From Azospirillum endophyticum (lineage in GTDB: Bacteria; Pseudomonadota; Alphaproteobacteria; Azospirillales; Azospirillaceae), in assembly GCF_016595245.1 (NCBI RefSeq), contig NZ_JAENHM010000049.1, forward strand, positions 1-64,000: a stretch of DNA of 64,000 nt, read 5' to 3'. Numbering within the stretch: the stretch's first letter is position 1; each line of letters begins with the position of its first letter. Positions 22,710-31,519 of this stretch are shown one piece after another. The notes beneath the pieces were generated by a model. It saw only the letters and a list, made by a program, of their open reading frames with translations. It searched no databases and was not told the DNA's origin. A program made the position numbers and the translations under genes.

Positions 22710-23588
22710 ATGGACGGTGACAATCTGCATCACGCTTCCGACCGGCAGAGGACGGCCTTCGCTCCGGAAGCGCTGGCCCGCATGCTGTCGGTGTCGACCG
22801 CAACGCTGGCCCGGGGACGGGGCATCGCGCTGGACGTCAGCGTGCTGACCGGAACGCCGCCGCGGCTGGTCGGCGATGCGGAGACGGCGGGCGCGCTGTG
22901 CAACGCGCTCGCCGCCAGCGCCATCGCCAGTTCCGGTCCCGGGCGATTGGACATCCGCCTGTCGGCCCTGCCGGCGGGGGACGAACGCGTGACCCTGCGG
23001 GCGGAGCTGACCGGCCGGTTCGACACCCAGGGCGAAAGTGGCTTCGGGCAGGAACTCGCCGGCCGCCTGCTGGCGGCGCTGGGGTCGCGGATGACCGTGG
23101 AACAGGAAGCCGACGGCTTGCGGCGGGCGGTGCTGGACATGCCGGCCGCCCTGCCGTCGCGCGCCACTGACGCCGAGCGGCTGATGAACTGGGCGCGCGC
23201 GCGCGGCGGCCGGCTGCTGGTGGTGGACGACAGCGCCACCAACCGCCTTGTGGTGGCCGGGCTGCTGGCCAAGGCCGGCTTCTCCGTCGAGACGGCCAAT
23301 GGCGGGGCGGAGGCGGTCGAAGCGGTTTCCCAGGCGCCGGTGCCGCCCGAAGCGGTGCTGATGGACGTCGCCATGCCGGACATGGACGGGCTGACCGCCA
23401 CCGCCACCATCCGTCGGCTGGGCGATGAGCGGGCCCGCATCCCGATCATCGCCGTCACCGCCAACGCCCTGCCGGAGGACCGCGTCCGCTGTCTCGCCGC
23501 CGGGATGAACGACTATCTGACCAAGCCGGTCCGCCGCGCCGAGCTGCTGGGCGCCCTGGAGCGCTGGCTGGCGCCGCAGCCAGCCTGA
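22710..23588 (+). CDS. Receiver protein with a degenerate histidine-kinase ATPase domain
   Basis: A 292-residue protein. Residues about 15-145 align in order with a HATPase_c domain (ALARMLSVSTATLARGRGIA, PPRLVGDAETAGALCNALAA), but the Asn of the N-box and the D-x-G-x-G ATP-lid motifs are absent. Residues 167-290 are an intact receiver: acidic pair in LLVVDDSATNRL, phosphoacceptor Asp219 in VLMDVAMPDMDG, Thr250, and Lys272 in YLTKPVRR. It looks like the tail of a hybrid histidine kinase without sensor, His phosphoacceptor or ATP binding. It lies 134 bases downstream of the ScfR gene on the same strand. It may act as a phosphate sink or a docking receiver. Confidence 0.8.
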   Translation: MDGDNLHHASDRQRTAFAPEALARMLSVSTATLARGRGIALDVSVLTGTPPRLVGDAETAGALCNALAASAIASSGPGRLDIRLSALPAGDERVTLRAELTGRFDTQGESGFGQELAGRLLAALGSRMTVEQEADGLRRAVLDMPAALPSRATDAERLMNWARARGGRLLVVDDSATNRLVVAGLLAKAGFSVETANGGAEAVEAVSQAPVPPEAVLMDVAMPDMDGLTATATIRRLGDERARIPIIAVTANALPEDRVRCLAAGMNDYLTKPVRRAELLGALERWLAPQPA

Positions 23589-23601
23589 AGGGTGCGACAA
23601 A

Positions 23602-23760
23602 CGCCCTCTCCCGTCCCGGGAGAGGGAGGGGACCCGCGCCGAAGGCGTGGGGAGGGTGAGGGGTATAGCAAGAATCCGAAACCGCATGGTTCCTTGGATC
23701 ACCCCTCACCCTTCCCAAGCTCCGCTTGGGCCCCTTCCCTCTCCCGGGGCGGGAGAGGGG
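23602..23760. repeat. Dispersed GC-rich palindromic repeat, copy 5
   Basis: It begins and ends with CCCTCTCCCG/CGGGAGAGGG hairpins and has GAACCGCATGGTT-like and ACCCCTCACCCTTCCC blocks shared with copy 2. The short palindrome CCAAGCTCCGCTTGG replaces CCATGCTCCGCATGG of copy 2, a paired change that keeps the stem. Confidence 0.82.
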
Positions 23761-23827
23761 ATTATTTCATGGCCACGGAAGTAGAGAGCCAGTGGCGCCC
23801 TACGCTCCAAAACCGGTCCGGCGCTCC

Positions 23828-24379
23828 TCAAAAAGATGCGTCGGGCTCCGTCAGGAACGCCTCCTCCTCCGGCGTGCTCGGGCGGCCGAGGATGGCGTTG
23901 CGGTGGGGGAAGCGGCCGAAGCGCGCGATGATCTCGCGGTGGCGCCGGGCATAACGCAGCGTGGTCTCGTCAGCCACCCGTTCGGTGAAGAGGGCGACGG
24001 AGCGGTCCTGGCTCGCCATGTCCTCGTGATGCTCGTAGGGCAGGTAGAGGAAGATCCGCTCGTCCGTGGTGCATTCCAGATCGAATCCGCTGGCCACGGC
24101 ATGGTCGCTGACGCCCCGCGCCATGCCGTCGGTGGCGAAGGCCCGCGGATCGTCGCGGAAGATGTTGCGCGGCACCTGATCCAGCAGCACGCAGAGCGCG
24201 ATGCAGCCGTCGACATCCTCCCTCCAGTGATCGTACTCACCCCGCGCCGCCGCCTCGTAATGCGGTCCCAGCGTGTCGGCGACCGCCCGGTCGAAACTGA
24301 CCGATTTGCGGAACCAGTAGGGTTTCATCGCCTCGTCGAACCAGAAATCGACGATCTCGTCGATCAGACTGTCCACCAT
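23828..24379 (-). CDS. DUF924-family protein
   Basis: A 183-residue all-helical protein of the DUF924 family, related in fold to TPR-like domains. Family signatures are visible: DEIVDFWFDEAMKPYWFRKS, VLLDQVPRNIFRDDPRAFAT, FLYLPYEHHEDMASQDRSVA and RYARRHREIIARFGRFPHRN, with the terminal LGRPSTPEEEAFL. The molecular function of this family is not established. It stands alone between a palindromic repeat and the petABC terminator. Confidence 0.92.
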   Translation of the reverse strand: MVDSLIDEIVDFWFDEAMKPYWFRKSVSFDRAVADTLGPHYEAAARGEYDHWREDVDGCIALCVLLDQVPRNIFRDDPRAFATDGMARGVSDHAVASGFDLECTTDERIFLYLPYEHHEDMASQDRSVALFTERVADETTLRYARRHREIIARFGRFPHRNAILGRPSTPEEEAFLTEPDASF

Positions 24380-24421
24380 CGTTCTCTCCGCCTCCTTGTG
24401 CGCCGCCCGACGACGAGTTCC

Positions 24422-24458
24422 CCAAAAAAGAACAGGGCGCCCGAAAGGGGCGCCCTGT
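24422..24458 (-). terminator. Rho-independent terminator of petABC
   Basis: ACAGGGCGCCC and GGGCGCCCTGT form a perfect 11-bp stem with a 5-base loop (24432-24458). Read on the minus strand it is followed by TTCTTTTTTGG. It lies 35 bases beyond the petC stop. Confidence 0.92.
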
Positions 24459-24492
24459 CCATGTCCTAAATCGCCTCACCGGGCCATCGGGC

Positions 24493-25254
24493 TCAGTGCA
24501 GCGTGCTCCACATCTTGCGCTTCACGGCGTACATCAGGCCGGCCAGCACCAGCAGGAACAGGATGACCTTGACGCCCATCTGCTTGCGGGCATCCAGGTG
24601 CGGTTCCGCGACGAAGGTCAGGAAGGTCGCCACGTCGTGGGCCTGCTGCTCCACCGTCGCCTTGGTGCCGTCGGCGAAGGTGACGCCGTCGGGCTGCAGG
24701 ATGTTCGGCATGCCGACCTGATGGCCGGGGAACACCTTGTTGTAGTTCATGCCCTCCATCACATGGACGTCGGGTGGCGGTTCCTCGAAGCCGGTGAGGA
24801 AGGCGTAGATGTAGTCCTCGCCGCCGACGCGGGCCTTCGCCATCAGCGACAGGTCGGGCGGCAGGGCGCCGCCGTTGGCCGCACGGGCCGCCTGGTCGTT
24901 GGGGAACGGCGACGGGAAGCGGTCGGCCGGAACGCCCGGACGCATGAACATCTCGCCGGCGTCGTTCGGACCGGCATGGACCTCATAGCCGGCGGCGATG
25001 CCCTTCAGCTCGTCTTCCTTGAAGCCGATGCCGGCCAGCGTGCGGATCGGCGCCAGATGCATGGAATGGCAGGCCGAGCAGACTTCCTTGTAGATCTGGA
25101 AGCCGCGCTGCGCCGCCGCCTTGTCGATGGTGCCGAAGATGCCCGCATGCGGCCAGCTCTGCTTGGGGATGTGCACGCCTTCGGCGGCCTGCGCGGCCCC
25201 GGCGATGCCGAGCGCCAGCGCCGCCGAGAGGATTGCAGTCTTCAACGCGCGCAT
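24493..25254 (-). CDS. petC: Cytochrome c1 of the bc1 complex
   Basis: A 253-residue cytochrome c1. A Sec signal peptide (cleavage after AGAAQAA) leads the mature protein to the periplasm; the haem site is CSACH in EVCSACHSMHLAPIRTLAGI, and the C-terminal helix (VILFLLVLAGLMYAVKRKMW) anchors it in the inner membrane. The distal Met ligand is expected in the MPNIL or ARVGGEDY-flanking region typical of the family. Its start overlaps the petB stop by one base (TGATG). It is the last gene of petABC and is followed by a clear terminator. Confidence 0.96.
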   Translation of the reverse strand: MRALKTAILSAALALGIAGAAQAAEGVHIPKQSWPHAGIFGTIDKAAAQRGFQIYKEVCSACHSMHLAPIRTLAGIGFKEDELKGIAAGYEVHAGPNDAGEMFMRPGVPADRFPSPFPNDQAARAANGGALPPDLSLMAKARVGGEDYIYAFLTGFEEPPPDVHVMEGMNYNKVFPGHQVGMPNILQPDGVTFADGTKATVEQQAHDVATFLTFVAEPHLDARKQMGVKVILFLLVLAGLMYAVKRKMWSTLH

Positions 25255-26522
25255 CAGGCCTTCTCCATCGGCTTGGCATGGGCGCCGGCGGCGATGGCGC
25301 CCCCGCCCTTCAGAACGGACTCGGAGATGCTGTTGGGAAGCGGACGCGGACGCTCCAGCTTGCCCAGCACCGGCAGCAGGACCAGGAAGTGGAAGAAGTA
25401 ATAGAAGGTGCCGATGCGCGCGATGATCAGCCAGGAGCCCTCGGCCGGCTGCGAACCGGCATAGCCCAGGATCAGGGCGTCGATGGCCAGGATCCAGAAG
25501 AACTGGCGGTAGACCGGGCGGAACTTGCAACTGCGGACCTTGGAGCGGTCGAGCCACGGCAGGAAGAACAGCAGCGCGATCGAGCCGAACATCGCCAGCA
25601 CGCCGCCCAGCTTGTCCGGGATCGCGCGCAGCATGGCGTAGAAGGGCAGGAAGTACCATTCCGGCACGATGTGCGCCGGGGTCACCAGCGGGTTGGCCGG
25701 GATGTAGTTGTCCGGATGGCCCATGTAGTTCGGCATGAAGAACACGAACACCGCGAAGATGATCATGAAGATCACCACGGCGAAGCCGTCCTTGACCGTG
25801 ACGTAGGGGTTGAACGGGACGGTGTCCTGCGGACCCTTGGGGTCGATGCCGAGCGGGTTGTTGGACCCGCAGACATGCAGCGCCGCCGTGTGCAGGATCA
25901 CCAGGCCCAGCAGGACGAAGGGCAGCAGGAAGTGCAGCGCGAAGAAGCGGTTCAGCGTCGGGTTGTCGACCGAGAAGCCGCCCCACAGCAGCGTGACGAT
26001 CGGGTCGCCGACGATCGGGAAGGCCGAGAACAGGTTCGTGATGACGGTGGCGCCCCAGAAGCTCATCTGGCCCCAGGGCAGCACGTAGCCCATGAAGGCG
26101 GTGCCCATCATGACGAGGAAGATGAGGACGCCCAGGATCCACAGGATCTCGCGCGGGGCCTTGTAGGAGCCGTAATAGAGCCCGCGGAACATGTGGATGT
26201 AGACGGCGATGAAGAACATCGACGCGCCGTTGGCGTGGACGTAGCGGATCAGCCAGCCGTAATTGACGTCGCGCATGATGCGCTCGACCGAATCGAAGGC
26301 CAGCGAGGTGTGCGACGAGTACTGCATCGCCAGGAACAGGCCGGTGGCGATCATGATGACCAGCATGATGCCGGCGATGGCACCGAACGCCCACAGATAG
26401 TTGACGTTCCGCGGCATCGGGTAGTGGTTGTACTCGTGATCCAGCATCGTGAAGATCGGCAGGCGGCTGTCGATCCAGTTCACGACCGGATTCTTGAACT
26501 TTGTGGCTTGAACCTGAGCCAT
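25254..26522 (-). CDS. petB: Cytochrome b of the bc1 complex
   Basis: A 422-residue cytochrome b with eight transmembrane helices and two haem b groups. Visible signatures include [23 protein letters not shown]-type turn [20 protein letters not shown], the quinol-site motif [16 protein letters not shown] and [19 protein letters not shown] chose the ATG at 26522 (MAQVQATKF) because the family starts here; the frame continues open upstream. It lies 28 bases after petA, the normal alphaproteobacterial order. Confidence 0.96.
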   Translation of the reverse strand: MAQVQATKFKNPVVNWIDSRLPIFTMLDHEYNHYPMPRNVNYLWAFGAIAGIMLVIMIATGLFLAMQYSSHTSLAFDSVERIMRDVNYGWLIRYVHANGASMFFIAVYIHMFRGLYYGSYKAPREILWILGVLIFLVMMGTAFMGYVLPWGQMSFWGATVITNLFSAFPIVGDPIVTLLWGGFSVDNPTLNRFFALHFLLPFVLLGLVILHTAALHVCGSNNPLGIDPKGPQDTVPFNPYVTVKDGFAVVIFMIIFAVFVFFMPNYMGHPDNYIPANPLVTPAHIVPEWYFLPFYAMLRAIPDKLGGVLAMFGSIALLFFLPWLDRSKVRSCKFRPVYRQFFWILAIDALILGYAGSQPAEGSWLIIARIGTFYYFFHFLVLLPVLGKLERPRPLPNSISESVLKGGGAIAAGAHAKPMEKA

Positions 26523-26550
26523 CTCGGGGTCTCCAGAACCGTTGTGCCGC

Positions 26551-27120
26551 TTAACCGAGCCGGATCTTGGCATCGCCGGTGAAGGCGTAGGTCGGAAGGA
26601 CGAGGTTGGCGGGGGCCGGGCCCTTGCGGATGCGGCCGGCGGTGTCGTAGTGCGAGCCGTGGCAGGGGCAGAACCACCCGCCGTAGTCGCCGCGCGGATC
26701 GGTGACCTTCTGCCCGAGCGGCACGCAGCCCAGATGCGTGCAGATGCCGATGACGATCAGCCATTCCGGCTTCTTCACGCGGGCATCGTCGGCAACCGGA
26801 TCGCGCAGATCGCCCAGGTTGACCGTCTTGGCGGATTCGATCTCCTCGGCGGTGCGGTGGCGGACAAAGACAGGCTTTCCGCGCCAAGTGACCGTGATCG
26901 CCTGCCCCACGGCCACGGGGGCCAGATCGACGTCGATGGAGGCAAGCGCCAGGGTGTCGGCCGCCGGGTTCAGGCTGTCGATGAAGGGCCAGGCCGCGGA
27001 GGCCGCCCCGACGACGCCGACCGCACCGGTGGCAAGATACAGAAAATCGCGGCGGGAACCCCCCTCGCCGCCGGAGGCCGCGTGGCCACCCGTCCCGGGC
27101 GGATGCGTGGTCTGAGCCAT
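26551..27120 (-). CDS. petA: Rieske iron-sulfur subunit of the bc1 complex
   Basis: A 189-residue Rieske protein carrying the 2Fe-2S cluster that takes electrons from quinol. The ligands are in [10 protein letters not shown] and CPCHGSHYD. The N-terminus has a twin-arginine-like signal ([19 protein letters not shown]) that is kept as the membrane anchor, as usual for this family. I chose the ATG at 27120 (MAQTTHPPG); the frame is open six codons further. It is the first gene of petABC; the operon promoter must be in 27121-27360, a gap shared with trmL. Confidence 0.96.
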   Translation of the reverse strand: MAQTTHPPGTGGHAASGGEGGSRRDFLYLATGAVGVVGAASAAWPFIDSLNPAADTLALASIDVDLAPVAVGQAITVTWRGKPVFVRHRTAEEIESAKTVNLGDLRDPVADDARVKKPEWLIVIGICTHLGCVPLGQKVTDPRGDYGGWFCPCHGSHYDTAGRIRKGPAPANLVLPTYAFTGDAKIRLG

Positions 27121-27360
27121 AAGCCTGTTTCTCCTCAAGGCATGCCCGACGCCCTTTGCCCGCGCCGGACGACCGATGGACCGTATCTACTCTGTGGCGC
27201 GGCAAGCCCGCCCGCCGGAAGGAAAACCCCCAGGCACGCCGCGTCCTGCCGGAGTGGGTATCTCCAGCTTCAGACCTGCGGTATACCGTCGCGTCGGCAT
27301 CTTGGAAAGTCCTTGGCCGGGAGACAATTTGTCGCGTGTGCGAAGGGCTTGAACATTTGT

Positions 27361-27843
27361 ATGCAAAACAAACACTTCGAAGCAAGGCCCACGTTGCGCC
27401 TCGTGCTGTACGAACCCGACATTCCGCAGAACGCCGGGACCCTGATGCGACTCGCGGCGGGGCTGGGCGTGGCGCTCGACTTGATCGAGCCTTGCGGCTT
27501 CGTGCTGGATGACCGCCGGCTGCGGCGCGCCGGGATGGATTATCTGGACCATCTCGACTGGACCCGGCACAGCTCATGGTCCGCATACCGGGCGGCGCCG
27601 CAGTCCGGGCGGCTGGTGCTGCTGACCACGCGGGCGGCGATCCCCTACACCGACTTCCGCTTCGCCCCCGGCGACCGCCTGCTGGTCGGGCGCGAGAGCG
27701 CCGGGGTGCCGGACGAGGTGCATGACGCCGCCGACGCCCGGCTGGTGATCCCCATGGTGCCGCCCGCCCGGTCCTTGAACGTTGCGGTCAGCGCGGCGAT
27801 GGTGTTGGGTGAGGCCTTGCGGCAGACTGCCGCAACAGGATAG
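27361..27843 (+). CDS. trmL: tRNA (cytidine(34)-2'-O)-methyltransferase
   Basis: A 160-residue SPOUT-fold methyltransferase that 2'-O-methylates the wobble base of tRNA-Leu isoacceptors. The signatures are LVLYEPDIPQNAGTLMRLAA at the N-terminus, LLVGRESAGVPDEVHDAAD, and the knot-forming end IPMVPPARSLNVAVSAAMVL. Its length fits TrmL (about 155) rather than the longer TrmH. I chose the ATG at 27361; the frame is open far upstream but is shadow there. It is divergent from petABC and 57 bases before hemF, with which it may be cotranscribed. Confidence 0.94.
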   Translation: MQNKHFEARPTLRLVLYEPDIPQNAGTLMRLAAGLGVALDLIEPCGFVLDDRRLRRAGMDYLDHLDWTRHSSWSAYRAAPQSGRLVLLTTRAAIPYTDFRFAPGDRLLVGRESAGVPDEVHDAADARLVIPMVPPARSLNVAVSAAMVLGEALRQTAATG

Positions 27844-27900
27844 GCGACAGACTGCCGCATTCGCCGCCGAAGCTCCCGCACAGCCGGAACCGCCATCGTC

Positions 27901-28788
27901 ATGACCGCCGCCACGACCGTCGACGCCAGCATCATCGAAGACCGCAAGGCCCGCGCCGCCGCCTGGTTCCGGGAGCTGCGCGACCGTATCTGCGCCGCCT
28001 TCGAGACGCTGGAGGACGAGCTGACCGGCACCCATGCCGACCTGCCCCCCGGCCGGTTCGAGCGCAAGAGCTGGGACCGCCCCGACCATGGCGGCGGCGA
28101 GGGCGGCGGCGGCACGATGTCGGTGATGAAGGGCCGGGTGTTCGAGAAGGTCGGGGTCAACATCTCGACCGTCCACGGCACCTTCAGCCCGGAATTCCGC
28201 GCCAACATCCCCGGCGCCGCCGAAACCGGCGCGTTCTGGGCGGCCGGCATCAGCCTGGTCGCGCACATGCGCTCGCCGCTGGTGCCGGCGGCCCACATGA
28301 ACACCCGCCACATCGTAACGACCAAGGGCTGGTTCGGCGGCGGCGCCGACCTGACGCCGATGGTGCAGGACGAGCGGGACACCGCCGATTTCCATGCCGG
28401 GCTGCAGGCTGCCTGCGACCGCCACGACCTGGACTATTACCCGCGCTACAAGGAGTGGTGCGACCGCTATTTCTTCCTGCCCCACCGGGGCGAGGCGCGC
28501 GGCGTCGGCGGCATCTTCTTCGACCAGCTCGATTCGGGGGACTGGGAGGCCGACTTCGCCTTCACCCGCGACGTCGGCACCGCCTTCCTGGAGACCTATG
28601 CGGACCTGGTCCGCCGCCACATGAACCGGCCCTGGACGGCGGAGCAGCGGGAGCACCAGCTGGTCCGCCGCGGCCGCTACGTCGAGTTCAACCTGCTCTA
28701 CGACCGCGGCACCACTTTCGGCCTCAAGACCGGTGGCAACACCGAGGCGATCCTGATGAGCCTGCCGCCCGAGGTGAAGTGGCCCTGA
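27901..28788 (+). CDS. hemF: Oxygen-dependent coproporphyrinogen III oxidase
   Basis: A 295-residue aerobic coproporphyrinogen oxidase, converting coproporphyrinogen III to protoporphyrinogen IX in haem synthesis. Family signatures seen are [40 protein letters not shown], the GGGADLTPM turn, [20 protein letters not shown] and [20 protein letters not shown]. The length is standard. It is cytoplasmic. It follows trmL on the same strand. Its neighbourhood with bc1 and a bd oxidase fits a respiratory haem demand, but co-regulation is not visible. Confidence 0.97.
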   Translation: MTAATTVDASIIEDRKARAAAWFRELRDRICAAFETLEDELTGTHADLPPGRFERKSWDRPDHGGGEGGGGTMSVMKGRVFEKVGVNISTVHGTFSPEFRANIPGAAETGAFWAAGISLVAHMRSPLVPAAHMNTRHIVTTKGWFGGGADLTPMVQDERDTADFHAGLQAACDRHDLDYYPRYKEWCDRYFFLPHRGEARGVGGIFFDQLDSGDWEADFAFTRDVGTAFLETYADLVRRHMNRPWTAEQREHQLVRRGRYVEFNLLYDRGTTFGLKTGGNTEAILMSLPPEVKWP

Positions 28789-28816
28789 CGCGGCGGCAGA
28801 TCCGACGCCCCTTCAG

Positions 28817-29275
28817 CTAGGCTGCCGGACGTGTTGCCCGGTCCGCAGCGGGATAGGCCCCGCCGGGATGGTCGACTCGGCCGGCCCCGGTGCGGAAGTA
28901 ACCTGTCGGCGCCGTCCCCAGCGCCTTCTTGAACATCACGATGAAGGCGGTGACCTGTGACTTGGAGATGCCGGTCATGCCCAGAGCCTGGACAAGGTCG
29001 TCGACCTTGCGCGTCGAGATGCCTTGGATCCAGCCTTCCTGGATGACGGCCGTCAGCGCCTTCTCCGCCGTCTTGCGCGGTTCCAGAAAGCTCGGGAAAT
29101 AGGACCCCTGGCGCAGCTTGGGGAGCTTCAGGTCGAGCGTGCCGAGCCGGGTGTCGAACTGGCGCGACCGCGAGCCGTTGCGGTAGGTGGTGAGGGTGTC
29201 GTTGCGCTCGTGCCGGCCGGCGCCGATCAGCGTGTCGACCTCGAAGGCCATCAGCCGGTGCAGCGCATGGAACAC
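28817..29275 (-). pseudogene. IS256-type transposase N-terminal fragment joined to an AraC-family tail
   Basis: The first 110 codons are an IS256-family transposase: [60 protein letters not shown] and [20 protein letters not shown]. After SKSQV the frame changes to [20 protein letters not shown], which is the last helix of an AraC-family DNA-binding domain and not transposase. The DDE catalytic region is missing. The result is an in-frame chimera left by recombination or IS insertion into a regulator gene. It is almost certainly not functional. Confidence 0.85.
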
Positions 29276-29401
29276 GTTCCAAACCTTCGCGAACCCGACA
29301 GACCCAACGTGCCATCACACCCTCCGGGGCAATCGCCTTTCAACGGGGCAACAGCCAGCAACGCTTGCCGACATAGAAAAAAAATGCACGAATTCGGGCC
29401 G

Positions 29402-29608
29402 GGGATTCGGACAACCGAGCCGCACCCCGCGCGCCTTCGCCGCCGCAAGAGCCGCGAGAATATGGATCGCGAACCGGGAAGCTTCCGGCATGTCCACGGC
29501 TCAGAAATCTACGCCGCTCTCCATCAGGTTCGCGATGAAAGCGACGTTGCGCGAGAATTGGTCAAGCCGGGCGATCAATAGGATCGCTCGGTGTCCTCGG
29601 TGTCGCCG
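29402..29608 (-). pseudogene. Serine recombinase (resolvase/invertase) central fragment with a stop
   Basis: The minus strand reads AILLIARLDQFSRNVAFIAN, LMESGVDF, a TGA stop, then AVDMPEASRFAIHILAALA and AAKARGVRLGCPNP. This is the centre of a resolvase N-terminal catalytic domain (pattern IAKLDRLARNV.FI..LMESGVDFVAVD.P.A..L..HILAA...KARGVKLGNP) with one in-frame stop and an internal deletion after HILAALA. It overlaps the end of the PIN toxin pseudogene region closely. Confidence 0.85.
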
Positions 29609-29618
29609 ACCGCACCGG

Positions 29619-30052
29619 TCACAAGTCGGGAAGCTGCACCACCCGTAACGCCTCCGTCGATCGGATGCCCCGGTCGTTCGTCACGAGCGCATCGCATTCG
29701 TCCTCGATGGCGGATGCCGCATGGATGGCGTCTATGAGCTCATCCCATGTGCCGCCCCGAGCTTCGCGGCTTGCTTCAAGGTTTCCGCTTCTACCGGCAG
29801 GAGGCGGAAGAGCTCCACATCATCGAACAGGCTTTCGAACCACCCGACGGAATCGGCCCGACCGCGCTTGTACGCTCCGTACAGGCATTCGCCGATGGCG
29901 ACTTCGCTCGTGACGAGCTCGATACCCCGCGTTTCGGCATACTCGAACAGCGTCTCGGCAAGCCGTTGGCTCTCCTCTTCGCCTTCGATGAAATAGATGA
30001 TGACGTTTGAATCGACGTAAATTTTCCGTGCCGCCGCGACGGTACTATTCAT
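29619..30052 (-). pseudogene. PIN-domain (VapC-type) toxin with a one-base frameshift
   Basis: The reading frame starts MNSTVAAARKIYVDSNVIIY (the first catalytic Asp in VDSNV), continues through TSEVAIGECLYGAYK (catalytic Glu), and stops at 29732 just after AAHGMSS. In the next frame, from about 29740, the expected C-terminus appears: LIDAIHAASAIEDECDALVT then NDRGIRS (third and fourth acidic residues) and ends at 29619. Restoring one base gives AAHGMSLIDAIHAASA, the normal PIN sequence. So the toxin is broken by one missing base near 29735-29740, or there is a sequencing error. Its antitoxin overlaps the start by eight bases. Confidence 0.87.
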
Positions 30053-30317
30053 CCCCGCGGAACTCGCGCACGTCCGCCTCGATCTCTTCGGCCGAAAGCG
30101 GCCCGTGGCGCCGCGCGCCCGACCCTTTAAGGGCGCGGAGCTTCTCCATGCGGCTCGGCTCCCCGCCCTTCGCGGGAGGCGTGCCCGGCCGATCGAGCGC
30201 GGCTCCGGAACGGCGCCGCACGATTACCGTGACGCGTTCGCCCGGCCGCACGCCCGCGCCGATCAACTGCGCCCCGACGTTCTCCGGGGTTACGTCCACC
30301 AACACGGCATTCGGCAT
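30045..30317 (-). CDS. Antitoxin partner of the PIN-domain toxin
   Basis: A 90-residue protein that ends 8 bases inside the start of the PIN toxin gene, the usual antitoxin-first layout. The N-terminal half (VTPENVGAQLIGAGVRPGER then VTVIV) looks like a small beta-rich DNA-binding region; the C-terminal half (SAEEIEADVREFRGDE) is an acidic helix suited to covering the toxin. The family is not certain (AbrB-like or similar). It looks intact while the toxin is frameshifted, so it may now be an orphan. Confidence 0.75.
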   Translation of the reverse strand: MPNAVLVDVTPENVGAQLIGAGVRPGERVTVIVRRRSGAALDRPGTPPAKGGEPSRMEKLRALKGSGARRHGPLSAEEIEADVREFRGDE

Positions 30318-30391
30318 CGCCTTCGATCCTTCGGCGTTAAATACCTACAAATTATAGGAGGAGCGGACTGGAAGTCAAAAACGCATCCCCT

Positions 30392-30904
30392 CTACGTCTT
30401 GCGCGCCGATAGCTCGACGTTCCGTACCTGCACGGCCGTCCAATCCTTCCCCGTGCGCGTCCGCACATTCCGCTCGTTCATCTTGCGAGCGATAGCCCGA
30501 TGGCTGCGCCCTTCGCTTCGAAGCCGTTCGATCAAGGGCCAATGCGTTTCGGCGAAGCGATCGGATGCGGCGACGTGCGCGACGCGCGCGAGCTCGGGCC
30601 GGTCGGCGCGCCGACCGCTCTCGACTTCCACCACCTCGGCCGCAAGCTCCGCGCCGATCCGCGCGGCGTAGCCCGCCACGGCCGCCGCTTGGGCTTCGAG
30701 ACCGAGGCCGCTCGTACCCTGTCGGTCGGTGGAAACGCGATAGTATGCGACGAAACGGAGGATCGTAGGAGCAGTGTGAGGGTTTGAAACGGTCGTATCA
30801 CTTGCATAGCGCAGCCCGTCCCGACGATACTGCGGGCGCGTGATTTCAGTCAGGTCATCAGCGGCTTCCGGTTTTGTATCGCAACTCAACCCAAGCACGG
30901 CCAA
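30392..30904 (-). pseudogene. Serine recombinase with its central core deleted
   Basis: A 170-codon frame. After an unrelated N-terminal leader (about 47 residues) it reads [20 protein letters not shown], with the catalytic Ser in RVST, then [20 protein letters not shown]. It jumps directly to [20 protein letters not shown] and [20 protein letters not shown], the C-terminal DNA-binding part. The middle of the catalytic domain (the KLDRL..R region), which holds the essential arginines, is missing. It is an in-frame internal deletion product, unlikely to recombine DNA but still able to bind it. Confidence 0.75.
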
Positions 30905-31011
30905 CCGAAATCACGTAACTTTATTTCCGCTCAGCCTCCAAGGTCGCTTGCCGGGCGCCAGGAAACGAGACCTTCTTCACCTGGTGCGCTCGGGACTGAC
31001 CGCACGGGCCG

Positions 31012-31380
31012 TCAGCGTTGCGACGCCGGGCCGCCCTGGCCCCAGGCCCGTCCACCCTGGAGCCAGGGCGCCCAGGCCTGCCGCACCATCTCGCCCCACA
31101 GCCGCATCGGCGCCATCCACAGATCGGCCATTCCGGCGCCCGAGGCCATCGGGTTGGCGCCGCCCTGCCCGGTCCGCGCCGCGAAGGCGGGGCCGCCCAG
31201 CAGCAGCGGGTTCATCATGGCAGGCGCCAGCATGCCGGCGACCACGTCGAAGGACGGCATGGCGCGCAGCTGGATGGCGATGACCTCCGCCCCATCCTCC
31301 CCGGCCTCGCGGTGCCGGATCTGGATTTCCAGGTTCGGCAGATGGGCGGTCAGAATCGTCTCGTCCGGCTTGCGGTCCAT
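31012..31380 (-). CDS. Hypothetical protein with methionine-rich hydrophobic middle
   Basis: A 122-residue protein (MDRKPDETILTAHLPNLEIQ at the N-terminus). An initial strand-rich segment is followed by a Met/Ala/Pro-rich hydrophobic stretch (VVAGMLAPAMMNPLLLGGPA) and a Trp-rich C-terminus (LWMAPMRLWGEMVRQAWAPW). The tail pattern resembles small phasin-like or polyhydroxyalkanoate granule-associated segments, but this is weak. The frame is open further; the ATG at 31380 has GGAG upstream. It is divergent from topoisomerase IB. Function unknown. Confidence 0.6.
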   Translation of the reverse strand: MDRKPDETILTAHLPNLEIQIRHREAGEDGAEVIAIQLRAMPSFDVVAGMLAPAMMNPLLLGGPAFAARTGQGGANPMASGAGMADLWMAPMRLWGEMVRQAWAPWLQGGRAWGQGGPASQR

Positions 31381-31519
31381 GCTCTGGCGCTCCAATCGGA
31401 ATCTGGTCGGGGACTGATCGAGATCTTGCATCGCAACAATATGGCTTTTGCAACTGCGAAGAAACCCTCTCCGAAGGAGGTAGCGGAAACCAAAGCTCTT
31501 TCCGGCCGTTGTTGGCCAT

